Shown here: positions 26,129-34,081 of the stretch, piece by piece | Position numbering within the stretch: position 1 is the first letter of the stretch | Layout of the letters: every line of letters starts with the position of its first letter | Source of the DNA: an uncultured bacterium | GTDB lineage: Bacteria > Actinomycetota > Coriobacteriia > Coriobacteriales > Coriobacteriaceae | Length of the DNA stretch: 64,000 bases | NCBI GenBank assembly: GCA_905214465.1 | Contig: CAJMMD010000001.1 | Location: 62,001 to 126,000, forward strand | Direction of reading: 5' to 3' | Position numbers and translations under genes: made by a program | Notes under the pieces: model-generated | Seen by the model: the letters and a program-made list of their open reading frames with translations, nothing else | Told to the model about the DNA's origin: nothing | Databases searched by the model: none

Positions 26129-27007
26129 CTAGCGCTCAACGAACTCTTGGATTTCCGCGAGCAGGCGCTTTGCCTCCTGACGGCCCTGGATATACAGGTC
26201 CAAAAGCTTTGCCGGATCGTGCTCGACATGGCCGACCTCGACCGGCTTTTGCGGAGCGACGACCAACGCACGGCCCTCGCGCTCATACTTCCACAGGTGC
26301 ATGCGCTGTATGTTGTAACGGTCGTGGCGCGTCTCGATAGCCTCGAGCAGGTAGGGGTAGTCGGCATAGCGGGCGCGCGCGGCAGGCATAAACTCGTAGG
26401 GCTTTTTCTCGTACGAGCGGTCCTGCGTGACAATAACAACCGCGCGCTCGAAGCCGGCCTCCTCGAGCACATGCTCGATAGGAACCGAATCGGCCACGCC
26501 GCCGTCGACGTATTTGTGCCCGTCAATCTCGACCGGCGGCGTCACCAGCGGCAGCGAGGTCGAGGCGCGCACGGCGTCGAGATCGAGCACGGCGCTTTTG
26601 ACCGGGAGGTACGTGGCGGTTCCAAAGAGCATGTCCGTCGCGACGGCGTACATCTCAATGGGGCTCGCGTCGAAGGTCTCGTTGTCAAAGGGATCCAGGC
26701 GGTCCTGGACATCGTTGAAGATAAAGTCGTAACCCACAATGGAGCCCGTGGACGCAAACGATGCGGCGCCCATGAAGCGGTTGTCGTTGCAGAAAGCCAG
26801 GTTGATGCGGTTGGCACGGCCGATCTGGTGCGACTTGTAGTTCACGCCGTTGAGGGCGCCGGCCGATACGCCATATACCGCCGGAATCTCGACGCCGGCC
26901 TCCATGAGAACGTCGAGCACGCCGGCGGTAAACTGCCCACGAAAACTGCCACCCTCCAAGACGAGCGCGACCTTGCCGGCGTTCTTTGCCTTATCTTCTG
27001 CAGTCAT
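26129..27007 (-). CDS. Patatin-like phospholipase
   Basis: A 292-residue serine acyl hydrolase of the patatin family, probably cleaving acyl chains from phospholipids or glycerides. Visible: an oxyanion-hole segment LVLEGGSFRGQFTAGVLDVL, where Ser replaces the more common glycine, the nucleophile elbow YGVSAGALNG (GxSxG) and the catalytic Asp in VDGGVADSVPIE. The C-terminal part (HDRYNIQRMHLWKYEREG) resembles the small C-terminal domain of YjjU/YchK-type patatins. There is no signal peptide, so it is likely cytosolic. ATG 27007 follows AGGAGG. Nothing in the neighbourhood reveals the substrate. Confidence 0.92.
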   Translation of the reverse strand: MTAEDKAKNAGKVALVLEGGSFRGQFTAGVLDVLMEAGVEIPAVYGVSAGALNGVNYKSHQIGRANRINLAFCNDNRFMGAASFASTGSIVGYDFIFNDVQDRLDPFDNETFDASPIEMYAVATDMLFGTATYLPVKSAVLDLDAVRASTSLPLVTPPVEIDGHKYVDGGVADSVPIEHVLEEAGFERAVVIVTQDRSYEKKPYEFMPAARARYADYPYLLEAIETRHDRYNIQRMHLWKYEREGRALVVAPQKPVEVGHVEHDPAKLLDLYIQGRQEAKRLLAEIQEFVER

Positions 27008-27094
27008 ATTGACCTCCTGCGATTGCGTTTTGGCTTTCTTCTACCCAGTTTTGGAATGGAGGGCGCGCAGGTTTTTCGAGGCGGCAGGTGCAGC

Positions 27095-27365
27095 GGAAAG
27101 TGCGTCCCAGTTTGAGGCGGGATTACGGGATGCGCTTTCCGCTTGGACCGCCGTTGGGAAAGCGCGACCCGTTCTGAGCGCGGATTCCGGGATATACTTT
27201 CCGCTAGCCATTCATTTGGAAATTGCATCCCATTCCGAATGAAGATTCCGGGATGCAGTTTCCGCTTGAGGCGTCATCCGGAAACTACGTCCCAGTCTGA
27301 GCGCGGATTCCGGGATGGGCTTTCCGCCTGGGCTGCCATTGGGAAAGCGCGTCCCACTCTGCGTC
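27095..27365. repeat. Tandem array of 62-nt hairpin units
   Basis: Units begin with GGAAA at 27095, 27157, 27218, 27280 and 27342, spacing 62, 61, 62 and 62; the fifth is incomplete. Each unit contains GGAAAnnGCnnCCC near its start and GGGATnnnnTTTCC about 30 bases later, so every unit folds into a hairpin. The period is not a multiple of three and the units are imperfect, so the array is non-coding. It lies between the patatin gene and ssrA. Confidence 0.85.
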
Positions 27366-27371
27366 ACTGAG

Positions 27372-27629
27372 GCGTTTTCTTTACGCCCGCGCCCTGCATA
27401 GAGTTCGATTCTCCGCGGGTGGGGGAATCCGTTGGTGCTGGGCATGGCTAGCTGAAATACCATCGGCAGCACATCTGTTTTGGGTTGGGGCTTTGCGCGG
27501 AGAATCCGCGTGTTTGCTTCGCGAACACGCACCGGCTTCGGCCGCCTGCCGGCGTCCTCGCCCGCGGGCCAAAAACGCTTACGCGTTTTCTTTACGCTCG
27601 CGCCCTGCACAGAGTTCGATTCTCCGCGG
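27372..27629. repeat. Pair of 47-nt direct repeats containing a tmRNA T-arm-like sequence
   Basis: 27372-27418 and 27583-27629 are identical at 45 of 47 positions. Each ends with GAGTTCGATTCTCCGCG, the same 17 bases as the T arm of the adjacent ssrA gene but on the opposite strand. The 164 bases between them have no gene and contain a hairpin GCGTGTT/AACACGC. This looks like debris of one or more elements that used ssrA-like ends; the history is inferred. Confidence 0.6.
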
Positions 27630-27644
27630 TACGGGCTAGAAATG

Positions 27645-27677
27645 AAAAGGCAGGTAGATACGAATATCTACCTGCCT
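27645..27677 (-). terminator. Intrinsic terminator of ssrA
   Basis: A perfect 13-bp stem (27648-27660 with 27665-27677) with the tetraloop TTCG on the minus strand, followed by TTTT. Confidence 0.92.
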
Positions 27678-27685
27678 GTAACTAT

Positions 27686-28049
27686 TGGTGGAGGCGCGGA
27701 GAATCGAACTCCGGTCCACGAAAGCCCCCTGATTGGCATCTCCAAGCTCAGTCGCTGGTTTAGTCTCGGACGCTTTGCGCGCAGCGACACGCTCGTGACG
27801 TCCTAACCGGTTCGGTCTTAGCCCACGCCATACCGATTACGTGCGCAGGAGCATTCCCCTAAGATGACGTCGCGCCGGTGTCGGGGAAATCACCGGGTTG
27901 ACGCGCCGCTATAAACTAAGCAGCGAGAGCCATAGGCTCAAAAGAAGAGTTGTTGTCAATTCAATTTGACGGTACCCCTGTTTAACGAGGCGAGGAGACC
28001 TCGGCTTGCTTCCTCTCTCAGAGCTATCGTGTCGAAACCAGTCGCCCCC
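27686..28049 (-). ncRNA. ssrA: Transfer-messenger RNA
   Basis: Rescues stalled ribosomes by acting first as alanyl-tRNA and then as a short mRNA that adds a degradation tag. The ends pair as in tmRNA: 5' GGGGGCG (28049-28043) with 3' CGCCTCC ahead of ACCA (27686), followed by GACTGGTTTCGACACG and a T arm GGAGTTCGATTCTCC. The tag frame at 27957-27916 reads DNNSSFEPMALAA and then TAG; the exact resume codon is not certain, because an in-frame TGA lies two codons upstream of that Asp. The total length of 364 nt is normal. A perfect terminator follows. Confidence 0.95.
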
Positions 28050-28286
28050 GAATGTCGGGAAAGTCTGGATGGCATTGGGTACGAGCACCCAACGCCCGTC
28101 GACTTTTCAAGGAACATGCGGGGCGAGCCCCGCTTGTGGAGTGTTATCTTACCACGTTCTGAAAGCGGACAGCTGTTCTATGCACGAGCTGTGAAGACCC
28201 CAATGTGCGCCGCACTTCGCACTTTTGTTACCGATCGCGTCACGTATATTTTCGCCAAGCAAAATTGACCCGTCGAAAGGACCGTT

Positions 28287-28721
28287 ATGGATACCAAGCA
28301 GCAACTCGTCGATGCCCTCGCAGGCCTGGGCTCAACCATTACCGAAGCTATGGATGTCATCGAGGGTTTTGTCCCCTGCGGACATCCCGCCCTCACGGTA
28401 TCGAACGCACTCGTCGCGCTGGACGTTGACGATGATGCAGCTCTCGCCCAGCAGCTTGAGACCGTCGAGGGCTTTATCGACCACGTGAGTGAGAACCGCG
28501 GCGTGGCCGCCTACCACGGTATCGAGGTCGAGCTCGCGGGTCCCAAGGCCGATCTGTTCGCAGCAATCCGCGAGGTAGGCGCCCTTATGCAGACCGCAGG
28601 CGTCAAGAACACCCAGGTCAACGAGTGGGTCTACCGCAGTCTGGCAGCACTCGACAGCTCCGACGAAAAGGCAGCCGAGCAGCTCGCAGAAAGTCCCGCC
28701 ATCAAGGCCGAGCTTTTGTAA
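28287..28721 (+). CDS. Conserved-looking small protein of unknown function
   Basis: A 144-residue acidic, soluble, alpha-helical protein with no motif that I recognise. Wording such as LVDALAGLGSTITEAMDVIE and AAIREVGALMQTAGVKNTQV suggests a helical bundle. It has a clear start (GAAAGGA seven bases before ATG 28287) and codon use like the neighbouring housekeeping genes, so it is very probably a real gene. A possible TATATT box lies at about 28245-28255. It is flanked by divergent ssrA and a convergent PIN toxin gene, giving no functional hint. Confidence 0.75.
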   Translation: MDTKQQLVDALAGLGSTITEAMDVIEGFVPCGHPALTVSNALVALDVDDDAALAQQLETVEGFIDHVSENRGVAAYHGIEVELAGPKADLFAAIREVGALMQTAGVKNTQVNEWVYRSLAALDSSDEKAAEQLAESPAIKAELL

Positions 28722-28779
28722 ATAGCAGACGCGGGCCCCTTGGCGCATCGTCGTCCAAGAGGCCCGCAAACAGTTCGCG

Positions 28780-29295
28780 TCAACCGATTGCCGCGCCGCC
28801 GCATTCGGCCAAGGCAAGAATCGGCATCATTTGACGAGGTGTCTTTGCTGCAAGATCGGCATGTTCGAGCAGTTTTCGATCGTTGGTCACCAAGTAATCG
28901 ACCTGGGCGCGTTTGCATGCGGCGAGTACCAAGTTGTCCTCGTAATCGCGATGGAGCGCTAAGTATTTGTCGGCCAGCCAAAGGTCCGACGCATCTGCAC
29001 CCACGGCCGTGGCGTTTTCGGTCATGTTCCGAACAAACGCCAGCGCCGCATCGCCAATCGCGCGGGCAGAAGCCTCGCCGAGCGCTCCCCCGCTGGCAAG
29101 AACGCTGCGCTTCAGTTCGTGCTGTACAACATACAGTACGTCCTTGGCGATATGCACCGGAAAGAACAGCAATGCCCCCGCCTCCGTCGCCTGCCCAATA
29201 AACGCACGCGCGGCAAGCGACTCGGCATGGTCGATGCAAAACGAATCAACCCATACGTTGGCATCCACCATTATTTTGAGGGGAGCCCCGCTCAC
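28780..29295 (-). CDS. PIN-domain toxin
   Basis: A 171-residue PIN-domain ribonuclease, the probable toxin of a toxin-antitoxin pair. Acidic catalytic residues are visible in MVDANVWVDSFC, in ADASDLWLAD, in RDYEDNLVLAACKRAQVDYL, and in LVTNDRKLL. It starts with GTG at 29295, which overlaps the antitoxin stop (CTGTGA) and has AAGGGGAT upstream; an ATG eight codons later (29271) is an alternative. Overlap with the upstream ribbon-helix-helix gene indicates coupled translation. In this family the partner blocks the nuclease and represses the operon; the RNA target is unknown. Confidence 0.87.
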   Translation of the reverse strand: MSGAPLKIMVDANVWVDSFCIDHAESLAARAFIGQATEAGALLFFPVHIAKDVLYVVQHELKRSVLASGGALGEASARAIGDAALAFVRNMTENATAVGADASDLWLADKYLALHRDYEDNLVLAACKRAQVDYLVTNDRKLLEHADLAAKTPRQMMPILALAECGGAAIG

Positions 29296-29645
29296 AGGAT
29301 CATCCCCTTTTGGCGATAGCGCTCGTCCATGGCTTCGGAATAGATTGTGTCCCAATCGCGATTGTCGGATACGGGCGACGTAGCGATGCCCAGGTCCGCG
29401 TAAAGCTGATCCGCCGCCGCCCATGATGCGGCGAACGGAGTATCGTGCGCGACGGTCTGCCGCCGGTCGTCGACGGCCGCAAGCACTTCCTCGCACTGCC
29501 CGCCACCCTGCGCGACCTTGGCCACCACCTTTTTGATGAGCTCGGGCAGTGACCCGCCCGAAAGCCGCAACGCTTCCTCCGCATGGTCCTTGACCTGGCG
29601 ATCCACGCGAACGTTCACCTGCGCCATGCCGCTAACAGCACCCAT
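29292..29645 (-). CDS. RelB/DinJ-type ribbon-helix-helix antitoxin
   Basis: A 117-residue antitoxin. The N terminus (MAQVNVRVDRQVKDHAEEAL) is a typical RelB/DinJ ribbon-helix-helix DNA-binding segment followed by SLPELIKKVVAKV; the rest is the toxin-binding tail. ATG 29645 is chosen because AAGGGAG precedes it; ATG 29627 (starting MAQVNV) is also possible, and the frame is open to 29687. It overlaps the PIN toxin gene by four bases. Three GCTAGC boxes overlapping the promoter (29668-29704) are the likely autoregulatory operator. Confidence 0.87.
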   Translation of the reverse strand: MGAVSGMAQVNVRVDRQVKDHAEEALRLSGGSLPELIKKVVAKVAQGGGQCEEVLAAVDDRRQTVAHDTPFAASWAAADQLYADLGIATSPVSDNRDWDTIYSEAMDERYRQKGMIL

Positions 29646-29665
29646 GTCGATCTCGCTCCCTTCAA

Positions 29666-29714
29666 TTGCTAGCCTTGCTAGCAACACTATATAGAGAAGC
29701 TAGCAAATGTTCAA
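29666..29714 (-). promoter_or_regulatory. Promoter and triple GCTAGC operator of the toxin-antitoxin operon
   Basis: On the minus strand TTGAAC (29714-29709), a 17-base spacer and TATAGT (29691-29686) form a good promoter. GCTAGC occurs at 29668-29673, 29677-29682 and 29699-29704; the first two form the palindrome TTGCTAGCCTTGCTAGCAA and the third lies inside the spacer. Binding there by the antitoxin would block RNA polymerase. Confidence 0.75.
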
Positions 29715-29718
29715 ACGC

Positions 29719-29764
29719 AAAAGGCCTGCGCCCGGACGACACCGATGCCGTCTGGGCGCAGGCC
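29719..29764 (-). terminator. Intrinsic terminator of the P-type ATPase transcript
   Basis: An 11-bp perfect outer stem GGCCTGCGCCC/GGGCGCAGGCC (29723-29733 with 29754-29764) with further inner pairing, followed by TTTT on the minus strand. Confidence 0.88.
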
Positions 29765-29788
29765 AGATAACGTGGGCAAACACGTCTG

Positions 29789-31864
29789 CTAACGCAGGTA
29801 CGCTTTTGAGTTGCCCAAGCTATAGGCGATTGTCGAGCCGTTGTGCAGCAGTGACGACGTCTGCGGAGTGATCATGCCGGTAATGCCCAGCGCCAACAGC
29901 GCCGAGTTGGTGAGCATCACCTTGGAATACGAACTCGTCAGACGGTCGATAAGCCCCTGGCTCATGCGACGCAGGCGCACGATTGCGGCCAGATCCGTAT
30001 CGGTCAGGATGATATCGGCGACCTCCTTGGCGATATCGCTTCCGCCACCCATCGCCAGGCCCACGTCGGCCAAACCGAGCGCCGGTGAATCGTTGACGCC
30101 GTCGCCCACCATGGCAACGTGGCGCCCCTCGCGCTTAATCCGCTCCACATAAGCGTACTTGTCCTCGGGCAGCAGCTCGGCCTTAAACTCGTCGACCCCT
30201 GCCTCTCGCGCAATGCGCTCGGCCGTGCGCTCGGAATCGCCCGTGAGCATGACCACGTGCTTGACGCCCAACGCATGCAGGTCGGCGATGGCCTCACGGA
30301 CCCCGGGCTTAAGCGGATCCTCGATTCCGAGCACGCCCACAACGGTGCCGTCGACCGCCAGATACAGCGGCGACAGGCCCTGCATCTGGGACTCAATGCG
30401 CTCCTTAATGTCGGAATCGAGCTGCGCGCCCTCATCCTCAAACACAAAGTGTGCCGAGCCGATAATCGCGCGACGCCCTTCGATGGAGGAAGCGATGCCG
30501 TGCGCCACGATGTACTCGACGGCGGCATGGCGCTCGCGGTGCTCGAGCCCACGCTCGCGAGCAGCGTTGACGACGGCGCGTGCCACCGGATGCGGGAAAT
30601 GCTCCTCCAAGCAAGCAGAAAGGCGCAGGACCTCGTCCTCGCTCCAGCCGTCGGTGGTGAGCACGCAAGCTAGACGCGGCTGTGCCTCGGTGAGCGTGCC
30701 GGTCTTATCAAACACAATGGTGTCGGCCTTGGCAAACGACTCAAAGTACTTCGCGCCCTTGACCATGACGCCCATCTTGGCAGCATCGCTCATGGCAGTC
30801 ATGACGGCGACGGAACCCGTGAGCTTGAGTGCGCACGAGTAGTCGACCATCAGCGCCGCCGAGGTCTTAATGAGGCTGCGCGTGGTAAGCGCGACAAGGC
30901 ACGCGAGCAGGAAGTTCCACGGGACGATCTTGTTGGCGAGGTCTTCCATGTGCGACTGGCCCTCGGACTTGAGCGAGTCGGCCGTCTGCACGAGCGAGAC
31001 GATCGAGCGCAGTTTGGTTTGCGCCGTATTGGCGCGCACGCGCACCAAGATGCTGCCGTCTTCCACGACGGTTCCGGCGAACACGTCGTCGCCCACGCTG
31101 CGTTCGACGGCCAGCGGCTCGCCGGTCAGGGTCGCCTGGTTGACCATAGCGCTCCCCTGCTCGACAACACCGTCGATGCAAATGGACATGCCAGTACGCA
31201 CGGCCACCAAGTCGCCGGGCTCGAGCTCGGCGGCGGCAACGCTTACCTCGATGTCGCCGACGACCTTTTGCGCCTTATCGGGCACATCGAGCAGCGAGTT
31301 GATGAGCTCGTTTTCGCTCATGGCGCGGGTGTAGTCCTCGAGCAGCTCGCCCACGTTGAGCAGGAACATCGTCTGGCCTGCGGTGTCGACATCACGTTTG
31401 ACGAACGAAATGCCGATGGCCGAAGCGTCGAGCACGGGAACGGTCAGGCGCGGCTGCGCCAGCTCATGAAGGGCAGCGCGCAAAAAGGTCATGTAACCGG
31501 CTACGACAAACACCGCACGCAGGGGCGTGGGCAAAAACCAGCGACGCGCGTAATGGGCACCGACGAGTGTCGCTAGGTCCATAACGAGTTTGTGCTTGCG
31601 CGGCTCAAGCTGCATCACGTAACCCGTCTTTGCGTCGGCAATGGCCTGAGCGTCGAGCGCACCGACGGCGGCCAGCACGCTCGCGCGGCGCGGCTCATCG
31701 TATTCGAGCGCCATCTGGCCGATGCGGCCGTAGACGCGCACCTTGTGCACGCCGTCGATGTCGCCGCCAAGCTTAAGAAGTGCATCGAGATCGCTCTCTG
31801 GCACAGGACCCGCCAATTGAAGACGGGTCCTGCCGGGGATCTCGCTAATAATCGAGAATCTCAT
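29789..31864 (-). CDS. Heavy-metal P-type ATPase with atypical metal-site motif
   Basis: A 691-residue P1B-type ATPase that pumps a metal ion across the cytoplasmic membrane. Landmarks: an N-terminal metal-associated-like domain without CxxC (RVYGRIGQMALEY), the actuator TLTGEPLAV, the phosphorylation site DKTGTLTEAQPR, a nucleotide site with the HP pair (EEHFPHPVARAVV), and the hinge MVGDGVNDSPALGLADVGLA. The membrane metal motif reads VDYSCALKL, so the usual CPC, SPC or CPx is replaced by SCA without proline. That points to a poorly characterised subgroup; the ion cannot be named from sequence. A DUF6110-like small membrane protein lies 18 bases upstream on the same transcript. Start 31864. 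Confidence 0.88.
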   Translation of the reverse strand: MRFSIISEIPGRTRLQLAGPVPESDLDALLKLGGDIDGVHKVRVYGRIGQMALEYDEPRRASVLAAVGALDAQAIADAKTGYVMQLEPRKHKLVMDLATLVGAHYARRWFLPTPLRAVFVVAGYMTFLRAALHELAQPRLTVPVLDASAIGISFVKRDVDTAGQTMFLLNVGELLEDYTRAMSENELINSLLDVPDKAQKVVGDIEVSVAAAELEPGDLVAVRTGMSICIDGVVEQGSAMVNQATLTGEPLAVERSVGDDVFAGTVVEDGSILVRVRANTAQTKLRSIVSLVQTADSLKSEGQSHMEDLANKIVPWNFLLACLVALTTRSLIKTSAALMVDYSCALKLTGSVAVMTAMSDAAKMGVMVKGAKYFESFAKADTIVFDKTGTLTEAQPRLACVLTTDGWSEDEVLRLSACLEEHFPHPVARAVVNAARERGLEHRERHAAVEYIVAHGIASSIEGRRAIIGSAHFVFEDEGAQLDSDIKERIESQMQGLSPLYLAVDGTVVGVLGIEDPLKPGVREAIADLHALGVKHVVMLTGDSERTAERIAREAGVDEFKAELLPEDKYAYVERIKREGRHVAMVGDGVNDSPALGLADVGLAMGGGSDIAKEVADIILTDTDLAAIVRLRRMSQGLIDRLTSSYSKVMLTNSALLALGITGMITPQTSSLLHNGSTIAYSLGNSKAYLR

Positions 31865-31882
31865 AGTTTGTGCCTGGGAGCG

Positions 31883-32128
31883 TTACTCGGCTGCCTCGTC
31901 AGCAGCGGCCTCGCTCTGGGTGATGTAAGCAGCCTCGGCAACCATGTCGTCGACATTAGCCTTGGCCTGCTCGACCATGTCCTGGTAGCCGTTCTTGATG
32001 CGCATGCCGCACGCGATACCCTGCACGCAAGCATTCTTTACCGGAGCGCTGGTGAGCAGCTTGATGCCGGCCGTACCGAGCAGAAAACCGCCACCGACAA
32101 GCAGGGTGTTAAACGTCGACTTCTTCAT
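31883..32128 (-). CDS. Small DUF6110-like membrane protein next to the P-type ATPase
   Basis: An 81-residue protein with a basic start (MKKSTFNTLL), one glycine-rich hydrophobic segment (VGGGFLLGTAGIKLLTS) and a helical acidic tail (QAKANVDDMVAEAAYITQSE). A conserved pair of cysteines lies in NACVQGIACGMRIKNGYQD. I believe it belongs to DUF6110, small proteins often found beside this ATPase type. The start at 32128 has AAAAGGGAG upstream; the frame reaching 32188 is not supported. It is the first gene of a two-gene unit, suggesting an accessory or metal-delivery role, which is inference. Confidence 0.72.
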   Translation of the reverse strand: MKKSTFNTLLVGGGFLLGTAGIKLLTSAPVKNACVQGIACGMRIKNGYQDMVEQAKANVDDMVAEAAYITQSEAAADEAAE

Positions 32129-32297
32129 GTTGCTTCTCCCTTTTGCCGCATTGGACGCGGCATGGTGCCTCAGCACCCGAGTAAACAAGTTTGCTCGAGC
32201 ACGCTTTTGAAATATCTCAATTTTATCTAACTATCTAGGTCAGCCATGGCTAACCTTTTGAAAATTAACGATGCGGAGTAACCGATTGTCAATGTGA

Positions 32298-32316
32298 CAA
32301 AGGGACTGTCCCTTTG
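32298..32316. repeat. Perfect 9-bp palindrome after the ABC exporter gene
   Basis: CAAAGGGAC/GTCCCTTTG separated by one base lies eight bases past the stop of the 32324-34081 gene. No T run follows, so termination is uncertain. Confidence 0.5.
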
Positions 32317-32323
32317 CCCCTTC

Positions 32324-34081
32324 TTACAACTGCCAGGTAGCTGCTTCCTTTTGCAGCGCCACCATGCGGGCGAATTCTCCACCTGCCGCCTTGAGCTGCG
32401 CCGGAGTGCCCTGCTCGGCAACCACACCATCCTTGAGTACAACGATTTTGTCGGCATTTTCCACCGTACGCATACGGTGGGCAATAACGATAACTGTCTT
32501 GCCTGCGAGGAGGCGGGAGAGCGCCTGCTGCACCACGGTCTCGTTCTCCACATCCAAACTCGCCGTCGCCTCGTCCAACAGCACGATAGGCGCGTCTTTG
32601 AGCAGCGCACGGGCGATAGAGATGCGCTGGCGCTCACCGCCGGACAGCTTGGAGCCGTTCTCGCCGATCATGGTGTCATAGCCCTGCGGCATGCGGCTCA
32701 CAAACTCGTCGCAGTTGGCGGCACGCGCGGCAGCAAGCACTTCCTCATCGGTGGCATCGCGACGACCAAGACGGATGTTTCCCATCACCGTGTCGTCAAA
32801 GAGCAGCACGTCTTGGAACACAATGGCGTAGTCGCGCAGCAGCACCTCGGGATCCACGCTCGCAACATCCACGCCGCCCACGGTGACCGTGCCTTCGGTG
32901 GCGTCCCAAAAGCGCGCGGCCAGGCGGCTCACCGTGGACTTACCGGAGCCCGAAGGACCGACCAGTGCCGTGACCTCGCCTTCCTTGGCGGTAAAGCTCA
33001 CATCGGTAAGAACTTTCTCGCCGGCGCGGCCGTCCTCGCCCGCACCATAGCCAAATGCCACGTGATCGAACACCACATCGTGGCCTACGGGCTCAAACTG
33101 CTCGCTGCCCCGCGCCACGGGCTCTTCCATGATGGAACGCATGCGCTTGGCCGACGACTCGGCGGCAAACAGCTCGGACATCAGCATCAGCGCCTGATCA
33201 AAGGGCGCATAGATGCGGCTCACCATAAGCAGGAAGGCAAACATCATCAAAAAGTCGACCTGGCCGGAGGCGACCATCGCAGCGCCCGTGACCAACGTGG
33301 TGGCAATCCCCAGGCGCAGGATGGCAAAGGCGGAGTTGACCAAAAGCCCATTGGCGAGCTCGCCTCTGGTGGTCTCGCGCTCCTCGGCATCGATCACGGC
33401 GTTGAGCCCCTCAAGATAATGAGCCTCCTGGTTGGTGGCGCGGATCTCGCGCACGCAGTCGAGCGTCTCCTGGATCGCCTCGGTAACCTTGACCTTCTCG
33501 GCGCGCACATGGTCGAACACCGGGGTCATGGGGCCGCGTGTCAGATACAGCACGGCAAAGGCCACGGGCACGCTCCAAAACGCCGCGATCGCCAGCTGCC
33601 AGCAAAAGAACAGCGACGCCACGAACACAATGGCGCTTGCGATGATGGCACCCCAAAGCTCTCCCAGCACGTGGCTGTAGGCGTGCTCCATGGCCTGGAC
33701 GTCGCCCATGATGGTCTCGGTTAAATCGGCCAGATCACGACGGCCAAAAAACGACAGCGGCAGCTTGCGCAAGCGCTCGGCAATCTCCATACGCTGCTTG
33801 CCGCACTCCTCGTAAAAGATGCAGTAGGTGTAGTAATACTGCTGCCAGTTAGAGGCAAAGAGCAACACGAAAAAGACCAGGAGGCCGCCCACAATCGGCA
33901 GGGCATCCGGCAGGTCGGCACCGGTGGCGAGATGTTCGACAAAACCGGCCATGACCAGGAACAATAAGCCCATGCCGGCCATGGTAATGAGATTGGTGAG
34001 CGCGGTCCAGAAAATGCCGCGTTTTACGCCGGCGACGCCTTTATCGGATAGGAAATACTTCTTTTGGAATGAGGCGAACAT
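32324..34081 (-). CDS. ABC exporter half-transporter (second subunit)
   Basis: A 585-residue ABC protein with an N-terminal six-helix membrane domain and C-terminal ATPase. Visible: Walker A GPSGSGKST, signature LSGGERQR, Walker B IVLLDEATASLD and switch His in VIAHRM. The ATG lies directly after the TAA of the upstream half-transporter (CTAAATG), so the two are coupled and probably form a heterodimer. A divergent AraC regulator stands next to the pair. This gene order resembles the YbtPQ/IrtAB-type transporters that move siderophores, heme or peptides; the direction and substrate here are unknown. Confidence 0.9.
   Translation of the reverse strand: MFASFQKKYFLSDKGVAGVKRGIFWTALTNLITMAGMGLLFLVMAGFVEHLATGADLPDALPIVGGLLVFFVLLFASNWQQYYYTYCIFYEECGKQRMEIAERLRKLPLSFFGRRDLADLTETIMGDVQAMEHAYSHVLGELWGAIIASAIVFVASLFFCWQLAIAAFWSVPVAFAVLYLTRGPMTPVFDHVRAEKVKVTEAIQETLDCVREIRATNQEAHYLEGLNAVIDAEERETTRGELANGLLVNSAFAILRLGIATTLVTGAAMVASGQVDFLMMFAFLLMVSRIYAPFDQALMLMSELFAAESSAKRMRSIMEEPVARGSEQFEPVGHDVVFDHVAFGYGAGEDGRAGEKVLTDVSFTAKEGEVTALVGPSGSGKSTVSRLAARFWDATEGTVTVGGVDVASVDPEVLLRDYAIVFQDVLLFDDTVMGNIRLGRRDATDEEVLAAARAANCDEFVSRMPQGYDTMIGENGSKLSGGERQRISIARALLKDAPIVLLDEATASLDVENETVVQQALSRLLAGKTVIVIAHRMRTVENADKIVVLKDGVVAEQGTPAQLKAAGGEFARMVALQKEAATWQL

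Noticed and set aside
27095..27365. CRISPR array
   Set aside because: The periodic units are imperfect over their whole length, with no identical short repeats and unique spacers, and no cas genes are nearby.
29292..29496. Extended PIN protein starting inside the antitoxin gene
   Set aside because: The upstream part overlaps the antitoxin in another frame and has no PIN similarity; the GTG at 29295 fits coupling and has a ribosome binding site.
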